Source: Pseudomonadota bacterium (lineage in GTDB: Bacteria; Pseudomonadota; Gammaproteobacteria; Burkholderiales; Burkholderiaceae_B). From it: a stretch of DNA of 64,000 nt. The translations under genes were made by a program, and so were the position numbers. The stretch spans positions 62,001-126,000 of the forward strand of contig JAEWEV010000022.1 in NCBI GenBank assembly GCA_023389155.1, read 5' to 3'. Positions 31,613-40,799 of the stretch are shown here, piece after piece (position 1 is the first letter of the stretch; each line of letters begins with the position of its first letter). The notes beneath the pieces are model-generated. The model was not told the DNA's origin, did no database searches, and saw only the letters and a program-made list of their open reading frames with translations.

Positions 31613-31641
31613 AAAAACACGCGGCCGAAGCCGCGTGTTTT
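31613..31641 (-). terminator. Intrinsic terminator of the actP operon
   Basis: A 12-bp stem AAAACACGCGGC / GCCGCGTGTTTT with a TTCG tetraloop when read on the minus strand (CGAA on plus), followed by a T-rich run. It lies 22 bp past the actP stop codon. The GC-rich core closed by a UUCG loop makes this a very stable terminator. Confidence 0.9.
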
Positions 31642-31663
31642 CAACTCACTGAAGAAGCAAGAA

Positions 31664-33382
31664 TCAATGTACTGATGCCTTGCTGCTGCCGATACCCGTT
31701 TCTGCACGAACGCGTTGGGCGTCGTAAGCATCGATATCGATTGCAGCACGCTTGCTCTTGTCTGTGACAGAAAAGAACCAGATACCTGCAAAAGCGATAA
31801 TCATGGAGAACAGCGCCGGAGACTTATACGGGAACAGCGCGCTGCCCGCAGGATTGCCCAGCGTCACTTCCCATACATCGGGTGACACAATGGTCAGGAT
31901 AACAGAAGAAATCAGGCCCAGGAACCCACCGATGACCGCACCCCGGGTAGTCATTTTCTTCCACATAATGGAGAGGAAAAGAACCGGGAAGTTGGCCGAG
32001 GCCGCGATCGCAAATGCCAGTGATACCATGAAGGCCACATTCTGTTTCTCGAACAGAATACCCAGCAGGATAGCCAGGACAGCCAACACAAACGTGGTAA
32101 TACGCGATACGCGCAGCTCAGTTGCTGAATCTACGTTGCCCTTGCGGAATACAGAAGCATACAGATCGTGTGAAACAGCAGAAGCGCCAGACAGCGTCAA
32201 ACCGGCAACCACAGCCAGAATGGTTGCGAACGCCACAGCCGAGATAAAGCCCAGGAACACATGACCGCCAACCGCATCGGCAAGATGGACCGCAGCCATG
32301 TTCGCACCGCCAATCAGGCCGCCTTTTGCATCAAGGAAGTCAGGGTTGGTTGATACGAAAATGATCGCGCCAAAACCGATGATGAATGTAAGCACATAGA
32401 AGTAGCCAATCCAGGTAGTGGCCCAGAATACCGACTTACGCGCCTCTTTGGCGTTAGGCACGGTAAAGAAGCGCATCAGAATATGAGGCAGGCCGGCAGT
32501 ACCGAACATCAACGCCATACCAAAGGAGATCGCTGAAATCGGATCCTTGATGAACGAGCCCGGCCCCATGATGGACATCCCCGCGGTCTGAGCCTCCTCC
32601 GCCGATTTACCCGCAGCCTGAGCACCCGCGGCCTTGACCTCTACCGCTTTGGAGAACAGGGCTTCAAAAGAGAAGTCGTTCAGCTTCATGACCATAAAGG
32701 CCATGAACGTTGCACCCGAAAGCAGCATGGCGGCCTTGATGATTTGTACCCAGGTTGTCGCTGTCATGCCGCCGAACAGGACGTAGACCATCATCAGCAC
32801 GCCAACGATGACCACAGCGATCCAGTAATCCAGACCAAACAGCAGCTTGATCAGCTGCCCCGCCCCCACCATCTGCGCAATAAGATAAAACAGCACTACC
32901 ACAATCGTACCGCACGCTGCCAATGTTCTTACCGGCGCCTGTGCGAAACGGTAACTTGCCACGTCAGCAAACGTAAATCGTCCCAGATTACGCAAGCGTT
33001 CAGCCATCAGGAACATAATGATAGGCCAGCCTACCAGAAAACCGATAGAGTAAATCAGCCCGTCGTACCCACTGGCCATAACCTGTGCCGCAATACCCAG
33101 AAAGGATGCTGCGGACATATAGTCACCGGCAATCGCCAGGCCATTCTGAAAGCCTGTGATTCCACCACCCGCGGTATAAAAGTCGGAAGCAGACTTCGTA
33201 CGGGATGCTGCCCATTTGGTAATGAAAAGCGTCAACCCAACAAAAACGACGAACATAATGATCGCCGTCATGTTTACGTTCTGCTTTGTGGTTTCTCCGA
33301 TGGCGTCAGCGCCGTAGGCCAGAGAAAGGAATAAGCCGGTAAAGGCAATACCGATCAGAAAACGCGACACACCTTTATTCAT
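31664..33382 (-). CDS. actP: Cation/acetate symporter ActP
   Basis: Sodium:solute symporter for acetate and other short carboxylates; 572 residues with about 13 hydrophobic segments. The first segment ([19 protein letters not shown]) may act as a signal-anchor. Typical SSS-family stretches include the [20 protein letters not shown] segment, the [20 protein letters not shown] helix and the [25 protein letters not shown] loop. It overlaps the preceding DUF485 gene by eight bases, the classic yjcH-actP pair. A loop near residues 245-275 is enriched in Ala and Gly ([18 protein letters not shown]). Confidence 0.93.
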   Translation of the reverse strand: MNKGVSRFLIGIAFTGLFLSLAYGADAIGETTKQNVNMTAIIMFVVFVGLTLFITKWAASRTKSASDFYTAGGGITGFQNGLAIAGDYMSAASFLGIAAQVMASGYDGLIYSIGFLVGWPIIMFLMAERLRNLGRFTFADVASYRFAQAPVRTLAACGTIVVVLFYLIAQMVGAGQLIKLLFGLDYWIAVVIVGVLMMVYVLFGGMTATTWVQIIKAAMLLSGATFMAFMVMKLNDFSFEALFSKAVEVKAAGAQAAGKSAEEAQTAGMSIMGPGSFIKDPISAISFGMALMFGTAGLPHILMRFFTVPNAKEARKSVFWATTWIGYFYVLTFIIGFGAIIFVSTNPDFLDAKGGLIGGANMAAVHLADAVGGHVFLGFISAVAFATILAVVAGLTLSGASAVSHDLYASVFRKGNVDSATELRVSRITTFVLAVLAILLGILFEKQNVAFMVSLAFAIAASANFPVLFLSIMWKKMTTRGAVIGGFLGLISSVILTIVSPDVWEVTLGNPAGSALFPYKSPALFSMIIAFAGIWFFSVTDKSKRAAIDIDAYDAQRVRAETGIGSSKASVH

Positions 33383-33695
33383 GAGAAACCCCTACATCAT
33401 TCAACAGACTTCTTTCCATTGCGTCGAATTTGGAGTTCGCAATCAGAATATAAATACCGGTAAGCGCGATGATCAGAATCATCAGACCAAAGCCCACCGG
33501 AATACCCCAAGTCATGGCACCACCACTGATGGACTGCGCAAAGAGTTGTTTATCAAAAGCAATAATGCCGATGAACCCGACATAATAGGCGACAAGAATA
33601 ACAGCGGAAAATACCCAGCCGTAGGTACTGCGTTTTTTCGTCATTTCCTTGTATTTCGGGTTTGCCATCACCCGTTGAACGATATCATCACTCAT
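33375..33695 (-). CDS. DUF485 membrane protein (YjcH-like) partner of ActP
   Basis: A 106-residue inner-membrane protein with two hydrophobic segments (about 27-47 and 62-88) and the DUF485 pattern ([19 protein letters not shown] at the N-terminus). It precedes actP and overlaps it by eight bases, as in the E. coli acs-yjcH-actP unit, although no acs is present here. It begins with ATG behind a strong GGGAGG ribosome site. The function is thought to be accessory to carboxylate uptake. Confidence 0.9.
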   Translation of the reverse strand: MSDDIVQRVMANPKYKEMTKKRSTYGWVFSAVILVAYYVGFIGIIAFDKQLFAQSISGGAMTWGIPVGFGLMILIIALTGIYILIANSKFDAMERSLLNDVGVSHE

Positions 33696-34062
33696 GTGAT
33701 TCCTCCCAGAACGTATCGTTAATTGTCATTAATGTTATGAGCTACTAATTATTTAAACAGCAAGCTCCACCGTTTTACCTGCAGGCATCTGTTTACGCAA
33801 TTAGTGATAAACCCTAGCAAAACCTGCTCCCATTGATTAAAACAGCGACTGACTTTGCAACGCGATTTCAGTTACGACAACAACATGCTCTGCGGCACTG
33901 GCTAAACGTTTTGCGCAAGTATTATTCAATGCAGCACACCGTTGAGCACCCAATACTCAGAAATATTCCGTCACCATTATCCCCATCGGAATGCAGACTT
34001 CTGACAACACAACTATACTTTTTGGAAGACACCCTCCAACATGCGGCCAGCCAATCACGGGT
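33696..34062. other. Intergenic region between the actP unit and the end of the mxa operon
   Basis: About 370 bp that should hold the promoter of the DUF485-actP unit and the end of the mxa transcript. I see no clear intrinsic terminator. A plus-strand frame from a TTG at 33833 running into the next gene has no ribosome site or recognisable sequence and is not called. The region looks AT-richer than the genes to its left. Confidence 0.5.
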
Positions 34063-34692
34063 TCAGGCGACACTCAGATTTCCCGTATTACTGAAAGTTA
34101 TATCTGCCGTATCGCCATTGAGAAGCATGTCGTGAAACTGCGCCAGCTGGCTTTTGTGCAACATATTAATGGGACAAGCCATTTGTCGCGCATATCGTTC
34201 AAAATGAGCGTTCAACACGCCATCACGAACATGTTGCGCAATTCCCGCATTCGGAAAAAATGGGTGCGTTTTGATCAACACGAGACGCTCAGCCTTAAGA
34301 TGATTTGCCAGCCATGCCGCGATGCAATCCGAAGACATATATACTGACGTAAGATCATCCGCCTGCTCACGCATCAAATACAAAGGCATCCAGACAGCAA
34401 CCCCTCCGCGTTGCAGAACATCGCGAATGGCACTGGCATTGACAGCGGGTGTAAGTTGAGAGGACAGTGCAGTCAGCATAAGGCCATATTGTGCTCTGGC
34501 CATGACCAGCATGTTGTGCGTAACAAGACTGTCGAAGCCCCACTCCTTTTGCATATCCTGAATAAAATCGACCCCACGCCAGCGCCCGGGTACGATAATC
34601 ACTCTGCCTCCGCCCAATGCTCCCAGCTGAGCAAGCCAAAGGTTCAGCGTTTTATCATGTGCCAAGTTACCATCAAGTTTCACTACCCACAT
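34063..34692 (-). CDS. Amino-acid-kinase-family protein at the end of the mxa operon
   Basis: A 209-residue protein with the fold pattern of the amino acid kinase superfamily (aspartate/uridylate kinases). The N-terminal strand-loop VVKLDGNLAHD stands where KxGGSL is usual; then come GGGRVIIVPGRWRGVDF, VWMPLYLMR, SSDCIAAWLANHLKAERLVLIKT and a C-terminal region. It resembles the kinase-like genes of methylotrophs linked to methanofuran synthesis (MfnE type), but I cannot confirm this. The start at 34692 has a perfect AGGAGG site; the TTG further upstream does not. It follows the YVTN gene by 20 bp and is last in the mxa operon. Confidence 0.6.
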   Translation of the reverse strand: MWVVKLDGNLAHDKTLNLWLAQLGALGGGRVIIVPGRWRGVDFIQDMQKEWGFDSLVTHNMLVMARAQYGLMLTALSSQLTPAVNASAIRDVLQRGGVAVWMPLYLMREQADDLTSVYMSSDCIAAWLANHLKAERLVLIKTHPFFPNAGIAQHVRDGVLNAHFERYARQMACPINMLHKSQLAQFHDMLLNGDTADITFSNTGNLSVA

Positions 34693-34712
34693 ACTCCCCT
34701 CCTGACCTTTGT

Positions 34713-35702
34713 TTATTGTTTTTTGCAAAGCGAACGGGTTGCTACAATTCGCGGCCCTGCATCTACGTCTATTTTTTTGCTCACCTGCCCGGTAGCCAAA
34801 TCCACGACGGCCACCTTATCGTCGAACCACAAAGCGACATAGGCACGGCCATCAGCAATGACAACGCCTTCCGGGTAGCGCCCGACCTTGATTCCCGGTC
34901 GAACCACAGTCCCATCCGTGTCGATGCGCTGTAGCATGCCTTTTTGCTGAGCAGTTACCCACGCTTGTCGTCCATCCGGGGTAATGGCGACGCCATACGG
35001 CATTGCCTCCATTTTTACGCGCCAGGTCTCATGTCTGGATTCAGTTTCCAGCCTGCTTAACGTATTGTCCTTGACATTTGCAACGTATATCTGACCGTCA
35101 TGCGCGGCCAATGCAAATGGAGACGCCCCAACAGGTACACGATATAGCGACTTCCAGGCTATTGCATCGATTACACTGACCGCGGCACTGCCTCGGTCGG
35201 CGACGTAGAGGCGCCTGCATGCGGGATCCAGCGTCAACCCTGCCGGCGCAGAACCGACCGAGATCCGCCCCGTCTCTTTCCCGTTTTGCACATCAATTCG
35301 AACTACTGCATTGCCTTTCCAATCCGATACGAAAAGCGATGCCTCATCGGACGACAAGGTTGCCGCAAACGGTTCTCCAGAAAAGTGGTACTCGGCAACA
35401 ACGCTGCCTTTATTCAAATCCAGTACTGATATTCTTGCCAGATCAGGATGCGTTACATATGCACTGCTTCCATCACTTGTAACGGCAATGAACACCGGTT
35501 TTTCCGGAACCCCGATCCGGGAGACTACTTTATTTGTCTGAACGTCGATCGTACTGACCGTGTTACCTTCCTGACTGGCAATATAAACATATCGTTGCGT
35601 AGCCGGCCCGGCGAAACAGGCACTTCCCAGACTGAATGTCAGAAGCGTCGTCAGCATGAACCATCGTGCCCGCTGAGAAATATTGATATTGCCTGCAGCC
35701 AT
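34713..35702 (-). CDS. YVTN-family beta-propeller protein of the mxa operon
   Basis: A 329-residue exported protein. The signal peptide covers about residues 1-31 (ends SACFAG), followed by repeated propeller blades with the pattern YVTHPDLARISVLDLNKGSVVAE, LFVSDWKGNAVVRIDVQNGKE, LYVADRGSAAVSVIDA and IYVANVKDNTLSRLE, about 40 residues each, giving roughly seven. Such YVTN propellers often accompany PQQ-dependent dehydrogenases. It lies between mxaD and the kinase-like gene, in the place where mxaE/mxaH stand in Methylobacterium; equivalence is not shown. It is probably periplasmic, perhaps a maturation or binding factor. Confidence 0.75.
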   Translation of the reverse strand: MAAGNINISQRARWFMLTTLLTFSLGSACFAGPATQRYVYIASQEGNTVSTIDVQTNKVVSRIGVPEKPVFIAVTSDGSSAYVTHPDLARISVLDLNKGSVVAEYHFSGEPFAATLSSDEASLFVSDWKGNAVVRIDVQNGKETGRISVGSAPAGLTLDPACRRLYVADRGSAAVSVIDAIAWKSLYRVPVGASPFALAAHDGQIYVANVKDNTLSRLETESRHETWRVKMEAMPYGVAITPDGRQAWVTAQQKGMLQRIDTDGTVVRPGIKVGRYPEGVVIADGRAYVALWFDDKVAVVDLATGQVSKKIDVDAGPRIVATRSLCKKQ

Positions 35703-35705
35703 CTT

Positions 35706-36233
35706 CTATTTACCTTCAACGGCTTTTTTCAATCCGGCAAGACCATCTTGATAAATTGACGTCATGGCCTCAATAGCCGCCTCATCATTCAGATTTTCCG
35801 GCGGCTCGTTACTGGTATCCCCTCTGTAAAAGCGTCCGATCCACGATACCTTGCTGCCATCGCCTTCGGGCTCAACGGTGAGCGTCGAGGAATATGAGCT
35901 GACCGGCAAGGCATCCAGGTTTTCGCCATCCATGCGATAACTGTACGTAAAGCCATCCGCGTCATATTCATCCAGACTTTCTTTGATAATACCTTTTTCC
36001 AGTGTGAGCTCACGGACGGATCCCGTTTTATTGCCATCGCTCGCACTGCTTTTTTTCACATCAGGGTGCCAGTCTGAAATAGCGCCGAATTCACCGACTT
36101 TCTCCCAGACTTTAGCCGGTGGGGCCGAGATACTGACAGTCTCTTCGACTTTCTTGGGGGTGGGACCATGTGCCGATGCTGGCGCACAAATCAATGCTGA
36201 AAATAAGACAGTTGCAATTGTTGTTCTAATCAA
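35706..36233 (-). CDS. mxaD: MxaD, periplasmic SRPBCC-fold methanol oxidation protein
   Basis: A 175-residue protein with a signal peptide (about 1-21, ending PASA) and a START/SRPBCC-like domain (VEETVSISAPPAKVWEKVGEFGAISDWHPDV). MxaD is reported to aid electron transfer from methanol dehydrogenase to cytochrome cL in Methylobacterium. The start codon is TTG at 36233, supported by AAAGGAG five bases upstream and by the signal peptide that follows. It lies 11 bp after mxaL and three bases before the YVTN gene in the mxa operon. Confidence 0.88.
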   Translation of the reverse strand: MIRTTIATVLFSALICAPASAHGPTPKKVEETVSISAPPAKVWEKVGEFGAISDWHPDVKKSSASDGNKTGSVRELTLEKGIIKESLDEYDADGFTYSYRMDGENLDALPVSSYSSTLTVEPEGDGSKVSWIGRFYRGDTSNEPPENLNDEAAIEAMTSIYQDGLAGLKKAVEGK

Positions 36234-36244
36234 TTGAAGCTCCT

Positions 36245-37330
36245 TTAGGTAGTGAACGAAACAGACCCCGGACCAGTGTTTTCTTGCCTTTTCTTCGACC
36301 GTGAACGTCGATCTGCGATAACACGCTTGCGAGAAAAACCTGACAGGTAGAAGATAAGTAACAGCGCGCCGACTACAGCTGCAATATACGGCGTCAGCAA
36401 AATTGATGTCGATATCTGATGCTTGTTTGCGTTCGACTCTATCGCCCGGAGTAACGATTCAGAATTGGATAAGGAAACGTATGTCAATCCATAAGACCCC
36501 GCCAGTTTCTGCAAATAAGAATCTCTCACTGACGAAAGGTGTTCGTTACCTTTAGCGGCCTTGGATCCGAACGGAGCGTTACGGGCGTGCCACCCTTCCC
36601 GGCTTGCCGCGTCTGCCGGGGGCGGACCGCTGCGATTTTCCTGCTCCACGTCGTCTTCAGCATAAAATCCGATCTGATGGCCATCCTCATCATACTTTGG
36701 TATGGGAGACAGCTGTTTACTACCAACACCGACCACGAGACCACTCACTTTGGAGGCCTCGCCGTCCGTCTGCGAATCCTGTCGGTTGAAGGACATGGCT
36801 CTAACCTGCGATTCTCCCTGCATCATCATGTGACCGGCTTCGCCCTGCGCGAGGGGTAACGGAGGCGCTTCCTGCCCATCACTAAAAAAAACGATACCGA
36901 CGCCAAGGCTTTGCGCCAGCTCGACACCGGATTCAAGCCCCTTCGATATGTAGCTATCACCCTCCCAGGCCATCCTCCAGTCAAGCTGCGAAACTGTTTC
37001 AGAAAGTGGTGCATAGTTCTCGCATACCTCGACCGGTTCAAGAAGCATAAAGCTGCGCCTTTCCGTAAATATGCTGAGCCCAGCGCGACTGCCACATGCC
37101 ATTCGCCCCAGCGTCTGGATCAACGTTTGCTTGACCTGTTCAAGCCGGCTGTGTAACCGGTCGCCTTCGCCGTAGTCACGTACGTTCATGCTGCCTGTGA
37201 TATCTATGACGAACATCGTTTCCGTCCTGTCTTGAATCGTTCGGTAATGCGGCATAAAACATCCCCATACCGCCAGACAAAGCGCCACCATCAATAAGCA
37301 GAGTCGAAAGACCGACGCACTGAAATGCAT
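36245..37330 (-). CDS. mxaL: MxaL, von Willebrand factor A-domain protein
   Basis: Needed, with MxaA, MxaC and MxaK, for calcium insertion into methanol dehydrogenase in Methylobacterium. It has 361 residues, with membrane segments near both ends (about 5-25 and 310-330) enclosing a vWA domain. The metal-site segment reads VIDITGSMNVRDYG (a DxTxS form of the MIDAS). The C-terminus is strongly basic (RKRVIADRRSRSKKR). The ATG overlaps the mxaK stop by one base (TAATG). The order C-K-L-D is as in classical mxa operons. Confidence 0.87.
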   Translation of the reverse strand: MHFSASVFRLCLLMVALCLAVWGCFMPHYRTIQDRTETMFVIDITGSMNVRDYGEGDRLHSRLEQVKQTLIQTLGRMACGSRAGLSIFTERRSFMLLEPVEVCENYAPLSETVSQLDWRMAWEGDSYISKGLESGVELAQSLGVGIVFFSDGQEAPPLPLAQGEAGHMMMQGESQVRAMSFNRQDSQTDGEASKVSGLVVGVGSKQLSPIPKYDEDGHQIGFYAEDDVEQENRSGPPPADAASREGWHARNAPFGSKAAKGNEHLSSVRDSYLQKLAGSYGLTYVSLSNSESLLRAIESNANKHQISTSILLTPYIAAVVGALLLIFYLSGFSRKRVIADRRSRSKKRQENTGPGSVSFTT

Positions 37331-37983
37331 TATGGCAACCCCTTTGGAATTCCCGGTAGATCCGTCCACAAGCGCTTGGGCGTCTCGGGCTCTTCATCTT
37401 CCTCAGTTAGCTCGCCTTCAGGCAAATCCCGCACTAGACGAGAAGCGATGTCCAGGTTATATCGTGCATTCCAGAATCCCGGTGCAAGTCGCAATGCACG
37501 CACGTAGTACTCTTTGGCCAGACGTACCGAGGAAGGTGCTTCCTCGCTTTTACTCGTCCCCAGCAACTCAATCGCATGCCTCAGGCGAGCATTACCCATG
37601 TTGTACAGCGCTCTGACAGCCACAGAAACCTCATGCTGCGAACCTGGAGTGCCATCAACGCGTACGGCAGCTGCGGCGATGGTTTCAACCAGCGGCAAGG
37701 CGTCATCAAGGCGGCCCACTGTAGTCAGAAATCGGAGACGGGCGAATGAGACCTCAGGATCGGATCGCTCGGGAACGGCAACATCGCGACGTGATTCCAG
37801 CTGGCGAATGAGTCTGTTATCTACCCTTGTATCGCTCAGGGCAATCAGGGTGTAAACGAGCGCCGCCGCGGCAAGCATCACTGCAAACCATAACAGCCAC
37901 ACATAACCCGTCGCCAAAAACGACCGATTGCGCTGAGCACTAACATTGCGCCATTCAGCCCTGGAGCGTCGTTTTGCGATCAT
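37330..37983 (-). CDS. mxaK: MxaK
   Basis: A 217-residue membrane-anchored protein: a basic N-terminus (IAKRRSRAEW), one membrane helix (about 27-47), then a helical periplasmic region with TPR-like character (ARLRFLTTVGRLDDALPLVETIAAAA, YNMGNARLRHAIELL). MxaK is required for active calcium-containing methanol dehydrogenase in characterised methylotrophs; its biochemistry is unknown. The ATG at 37983 overlaps the end of mxaC by 29 bases. The longer reading frame to 38070 would double that overlap and lacks support. It ends in an acidic, Pro-rich tail. Confidence 0.82.
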   Translation of the reverse strand: MIAKRRSRAEWRNVSAQRNRSFLATGYVWLLWFAVMLAAAALVYTLIALSDTRVDNRLIRQLESRRDVAVPERSDPEVSFARLRFLTTVGRLDDALPLVETIAAAAVRVDGTPGSQHEVSVAVRALYNMGNARLRHAIELLGTSKSEEAPSSVRLAKEYYVRALRLAPGFWNARYNLDIASRLVRDLPEGELTEEDEEPETPKRLWTDLPGIPKGLP

Positions 37984-39004
37984 ATGCGCCCTCCCGCCCA
38001 CGTACATTAACCATCCGTTGCGCGCACTGCACTGCGAGCAGCAGCAACAGAACAAATGTAACAAAGCCAAACAGGTAACCCGAAAGCTCGCGGCGCGGCA
38101 CGTGTTCGATGTAACGCAACGGCGCTTTTTCCCGTTTGTCTATCTCTGCAATCGCCTTTGCCACATCCTCTGCATTTTCCGCTTCGAAAGCGCGATAGGT
38201 AATCCCCAGAGATTTAAAGAAAATATCAAGATGACGTTCTGGCATTACTTGCGGCGTGTCCTGATCAGGCTCTGACGGTATATCCCAGATACCCGCAGCG
38301 CCGGGAGTACGCAGAAATAGCCAGTACAAGCGTACCGGACGGGTGATGACCGATTTACGCAACGCATTCTGAATCCGCATATCGATAACGGCAGCACCAT
38401 CAGAGACAAGAAAGATGACCCGCGATGCGAGCGGATCGTTATCTTCATCAAACTGTGATAGCGCCATGGCCAGACCACGACCAATGTCGGTATATGCCAG
38501 GCCTGGACGATCAATTGCGTTAATTGCTGCATCCACCGCCTGAGGTTTATCGGTCAAAGGCAATACAAACAGCGGCATCGTCGAGAAGGTGACCATTCCG
38601 ATCCTGTCCTGCGGCCGCTCGGCGGCAAAACCCTTGAGCAGTCGTTTTGAAGCAGCAGCCTTCGACTCCTCTTTGCCCGTCGGTACTTGACCCGCGAAAC
38701 TACTATTCATACTTGAACTTCGGTCGATCAGCAGAACCATATGCGCTCCCGTACCCAGTTTCTGCAACGAGCCGCCTTTAAGAAACAATCCCGCCATGCA
38801 AAGCACTAGCGCCAGCAATGCCAGACAGCCCAGAATTCGCAGAAGCATATCTGCCATACCCGACAGTCTGTCTGAACCGATTGTTCCGAGCCAAGGCCAA
38901 CCTGATATTCGTCTCGGTCTCAGGAAAAATGGCATCAACGTCAGAGGCACCAACCAAAGTGCGCTGGGTGAGTCGACTGCCAGGGTATGAAGCAGAGAGA
39001 TCAT
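37955..39004 (-). CDS. mxaC: MxaC, von Willebrand factor A-domain protein
   Basis: A 349-residue inner-membrane protein with a BatA-like layout: two N-terminal hydrophobic segments (about 13-28 and 52-72), a vWA domain with intact MIDAS (LLIDRSSSMNSS, DxSxS) at about residue 92, and a C-terminal helix (about 308-328). In Methylobacterium MxaC belongs to the set needed for calcium incorporation into MxaF. It overlaps mxaA by four bases (ATGA) and mxaK by 29 bases, so translation is probably coupled. Confidence 0.88.
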   Translation of the reverse strand: MISLLHTLAVDSPSALWLVPLTLMPFFLRPRRISGWPWLGTIGSDRLSGMADMLLRILGCLALLALVLCMAGLFLKGGSLQKLGTGAHMVLLIDRSSSMNSSFAGQVPTGKEESKAAASKRLLKGFAAERPQDRIGMVTFSTMPLFVLPLTDKPQAVDAAINAIDRPGLAYTDIGRGLAMALSQFDEDNDPLASRVIFLVSDGAAVIDMRIQNALRKSVITRPVRLYWLFLRTPGAAGIWDIPSEPDQDTPQVMPERHLDIFFKSLGITYRAFEAENAEDVAKAIAEIDKREKAPLRYIEHVPRRELSGYLFGFVTFVLLLLLAVQCAQRMVNVRGREGAYDRKTTLQG

Positions 39005-39924
39005 GATATTCTCCGCTCAGCAGCAGCCAGGCGCCTCGCGATACGTGAAAGGTCCTGTGGAGCGAGCATCTTCACGGCCTGTTCATGGTCACCTGTAAAA
39101 AACAGACAAGCTGAAGCCTGAAAAAACTGCGTTATTTCCGCCTGTACGGAAGTGAATTCAGGCTGACGGGACACGAAACTCGACACGTCACTGGAGAGCA
39201 ATCGTCCGTTATTGCTTGTATCGAGCGCTCGATGCAGTTGGATCAGGCTATTACGATAGGCGTCGGAATCGTGGCTGCGCAATAATCTGCGAATCTGCCC
39301 GGATGCGTGCGCCAGCGGGCGTGAGCGGCGTCGCTGAAACGGCCACACAGAATAGTAAATGGCCAATACAATAAGTAGCAGAACGATAACTACCACCAAT
39401 ACTGCAACAGCCAGGTGCAGTTTTCTGGTTGGTATGAGCTGCGCAGTCGCATCATCCTGTATCTGCTCTGACACCGATACACCTGAGGACGCGACCGGAC
39501 GAAGTGGCGACATAAAAAACCGTTGGGGTTCGATACTTACAGTCTCGGCGTTAGCACCTTCACCAAAGACCAGATCAAAGCCGGGTATTTCTCTTGCATT
39601 GACATCCAGCGGTACGTAAAAACTCTGATAATTCATCACAATTTTATAATGCCGCTCTGCGTCCAATGAACGCTCCTGAATATCGACCGAGCGTAAATCA
39701 AGCCAGTAATTAATGGGGCCAGGCTGGGGTAACGCCGACCGATGCAGTGGCGAATCAACAGTAACAATATCGATGGTAACCGGAACAATGTCGCCGACGA
39801 TCCAGCCTGCCGGCCTGGGCGCGCTAATCTGCACACTTGTGACCTGGGCATGTGCATGACTGTAAGCGACCTGCAGGCCCAGAATCCCAATCCACAGCAA
39901 AAATGGCGACATCCATCGTAGCAT
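39001..39924 (-). CDS. mxaA: MxaA
   Basis: A 307-residue protein with a signal peptide (about 1-26, ending SHAHA), a periplasmic beta-rich domain (about 27-165, VTSVQISAPRPAGWIVGDIVPVTIDI), one membrane helix (about 172-190) and a cytoplasmic C-terminal helical domain. MxaA is needed for insertion of calcium into methanol dehydrogenase in studied methylotrophs. A strong ribosome site (TAGGAGG) precedes the ATG. It sits between mxaS and mxaC, exactly as in the R-S-A-C-K-L-D order. Confidence 0.87.
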   Translation of the reverse strand: MLRWMSPFLLWIGILGLQVAYSHAHAQVTSVQISAPRPAGWIVGDIVPVTIDIVTVDSPLHRSALPQPGPINYWLDLRSVDIQERSLDAERHYKIVMNYQSFYVPLDVNAREIPGFDLVFGEGANAETVSIEPQRFFMSPLRPVASSGVSVSEQIQDDATAQLIPTRKLHLAVAVLVVVIVLLLIVLAIYYSVWPFQRRRSRPLAHASGQIRRLLRSHDSDAYRNSLIQLHRALDTSNNGRLLSSDVSSFVSRQPEFTSVQAEITQFFQASACLFFTGDHEQAVKMLAPQDLSRIARRLAAAERRIS

Positions 39925-39932
39925 CGTGCCTC

Positions 39933-40799
39933 CTAACGCTCCAGCAAATACGCGTTCAATGCCTCTATATCAATCTCATCCCAGATTCTGAAGGGAGGAT
40001 TGACATATTTTCTGCATATTTCATCCGTCTGCCTTCGGCGTTGCTCGGCAAGAGACAACCAGCGCCGTTTTAGTGATGGACGCAGGATGACAAAGCGGCG
40101 CTGACCGGACTCCATGTCTGCAAGATCTGCAACGCCCCATTCGGGCAAGGCAGCAATTGAGCTGTCTTCCATAATGACCGGCACGACATCATGCTGAGCA
40201 AACAAGGCAAGCGTCTGATCGATTTTCTCTGTCGGGAACAGAAAATCCGAGATCAGAAATATGAGTTTTCGAGGTCCTGCAAGGTAGCGGACTGCGGCAG
40301 CCAGACCCTCCGCGCTGTCATCTGCGGGCGCGGTCTGCGCCAGAATATTCACCATGTGTGTTACGCCAGACCGATTTCGACTGGCCGGCAAACTCTTCTC
40401 TTCATGGACATCTTTACCGCAAACGTAAAGTCCGAAGCTGTCACCGTTGCGATGCGCAGAGCGCGCCAGCAGACTGCAGAAGTTCGCTGCGACGGCAATT
40501 TTTCCACTTTCTCCCCCTGTCGACATGGATGCCGAGACATCGACCAATGCATAAACGGCCACTGCCACACGTGGCTGATACTCCCTGACATATAACTGGC
40601 CAAAGGGGTCACGCATACTGCGACGCAAATCCAGCCGCCGCATATCCGGCGAGCGCTCAAACGGGATCAGGCCACGAAATACTCCCATCTCTGCACCGCC
40701 CGCGCCACGGTGGCTACCTGGGTAGACACTCTGTACGCGCCAGCGCAGGGAATATTCGATATCCGTTGACGAGGCAGAGTGAGTGTCGGACGCAGTCAT
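39933..40799 (-). CDS. mxaS: MxaS, DUF58 protein
   Basis: A 288-residue soluble protein of the DUF58 type, a degenerate vWA-like fold, normally partnered with a MoxR ATPase. The family segment LRRSMRDPFGQLYVREYQPRVA and a MIDAS-like VDVSASMSTGG are visible. It is encoded directly after mxaR with a four-base ATGA overlap, which supports a functional MoxR-DUF58 pair that assembles or activates methanol dehydrogenase. A molecular role has not been proven for any MxaS. Confidence 0.88.
   Translation of the reverse strand: MTASDTHSASSTDIEYSLRWRVQSVYPGSHRGAGGAEMGVFRGLIPFERSPDMRRLDLRRSMRDPFGQLYVREYQPRVAVAVYALVDVSASMSTGGESGKIAVAANFCSLLARSAHRNGDSFGLYVCGKDVHEEKSLPASRNRSGVTHMVNILAQTAPADDSAEGLAAAVRYLAGPRKLIFLISDFLFPTEKIDQTLALFAQHDVVPVIMEDSSIAALPEWGVADLADMESGQRRFVILRPSLKRRWLSLAEQRRRQTDEICRKYVNPPFRIWDEIDIEALNAYLLER

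Noticed and set aside
31432..34062. tRNA-Asn as the integration site of the C1 block
   Set aside because: The block lies on the 5' side of the tRNA with actP in between, no integrase is present, and I found no repeat of the tRNA 3' end further right.
33833..34135. Plus-strand 100-codon frame before the kinase-like gene
   Set aside because: TTG start, no ribosome site, and it runs into the opposite-strand gene.
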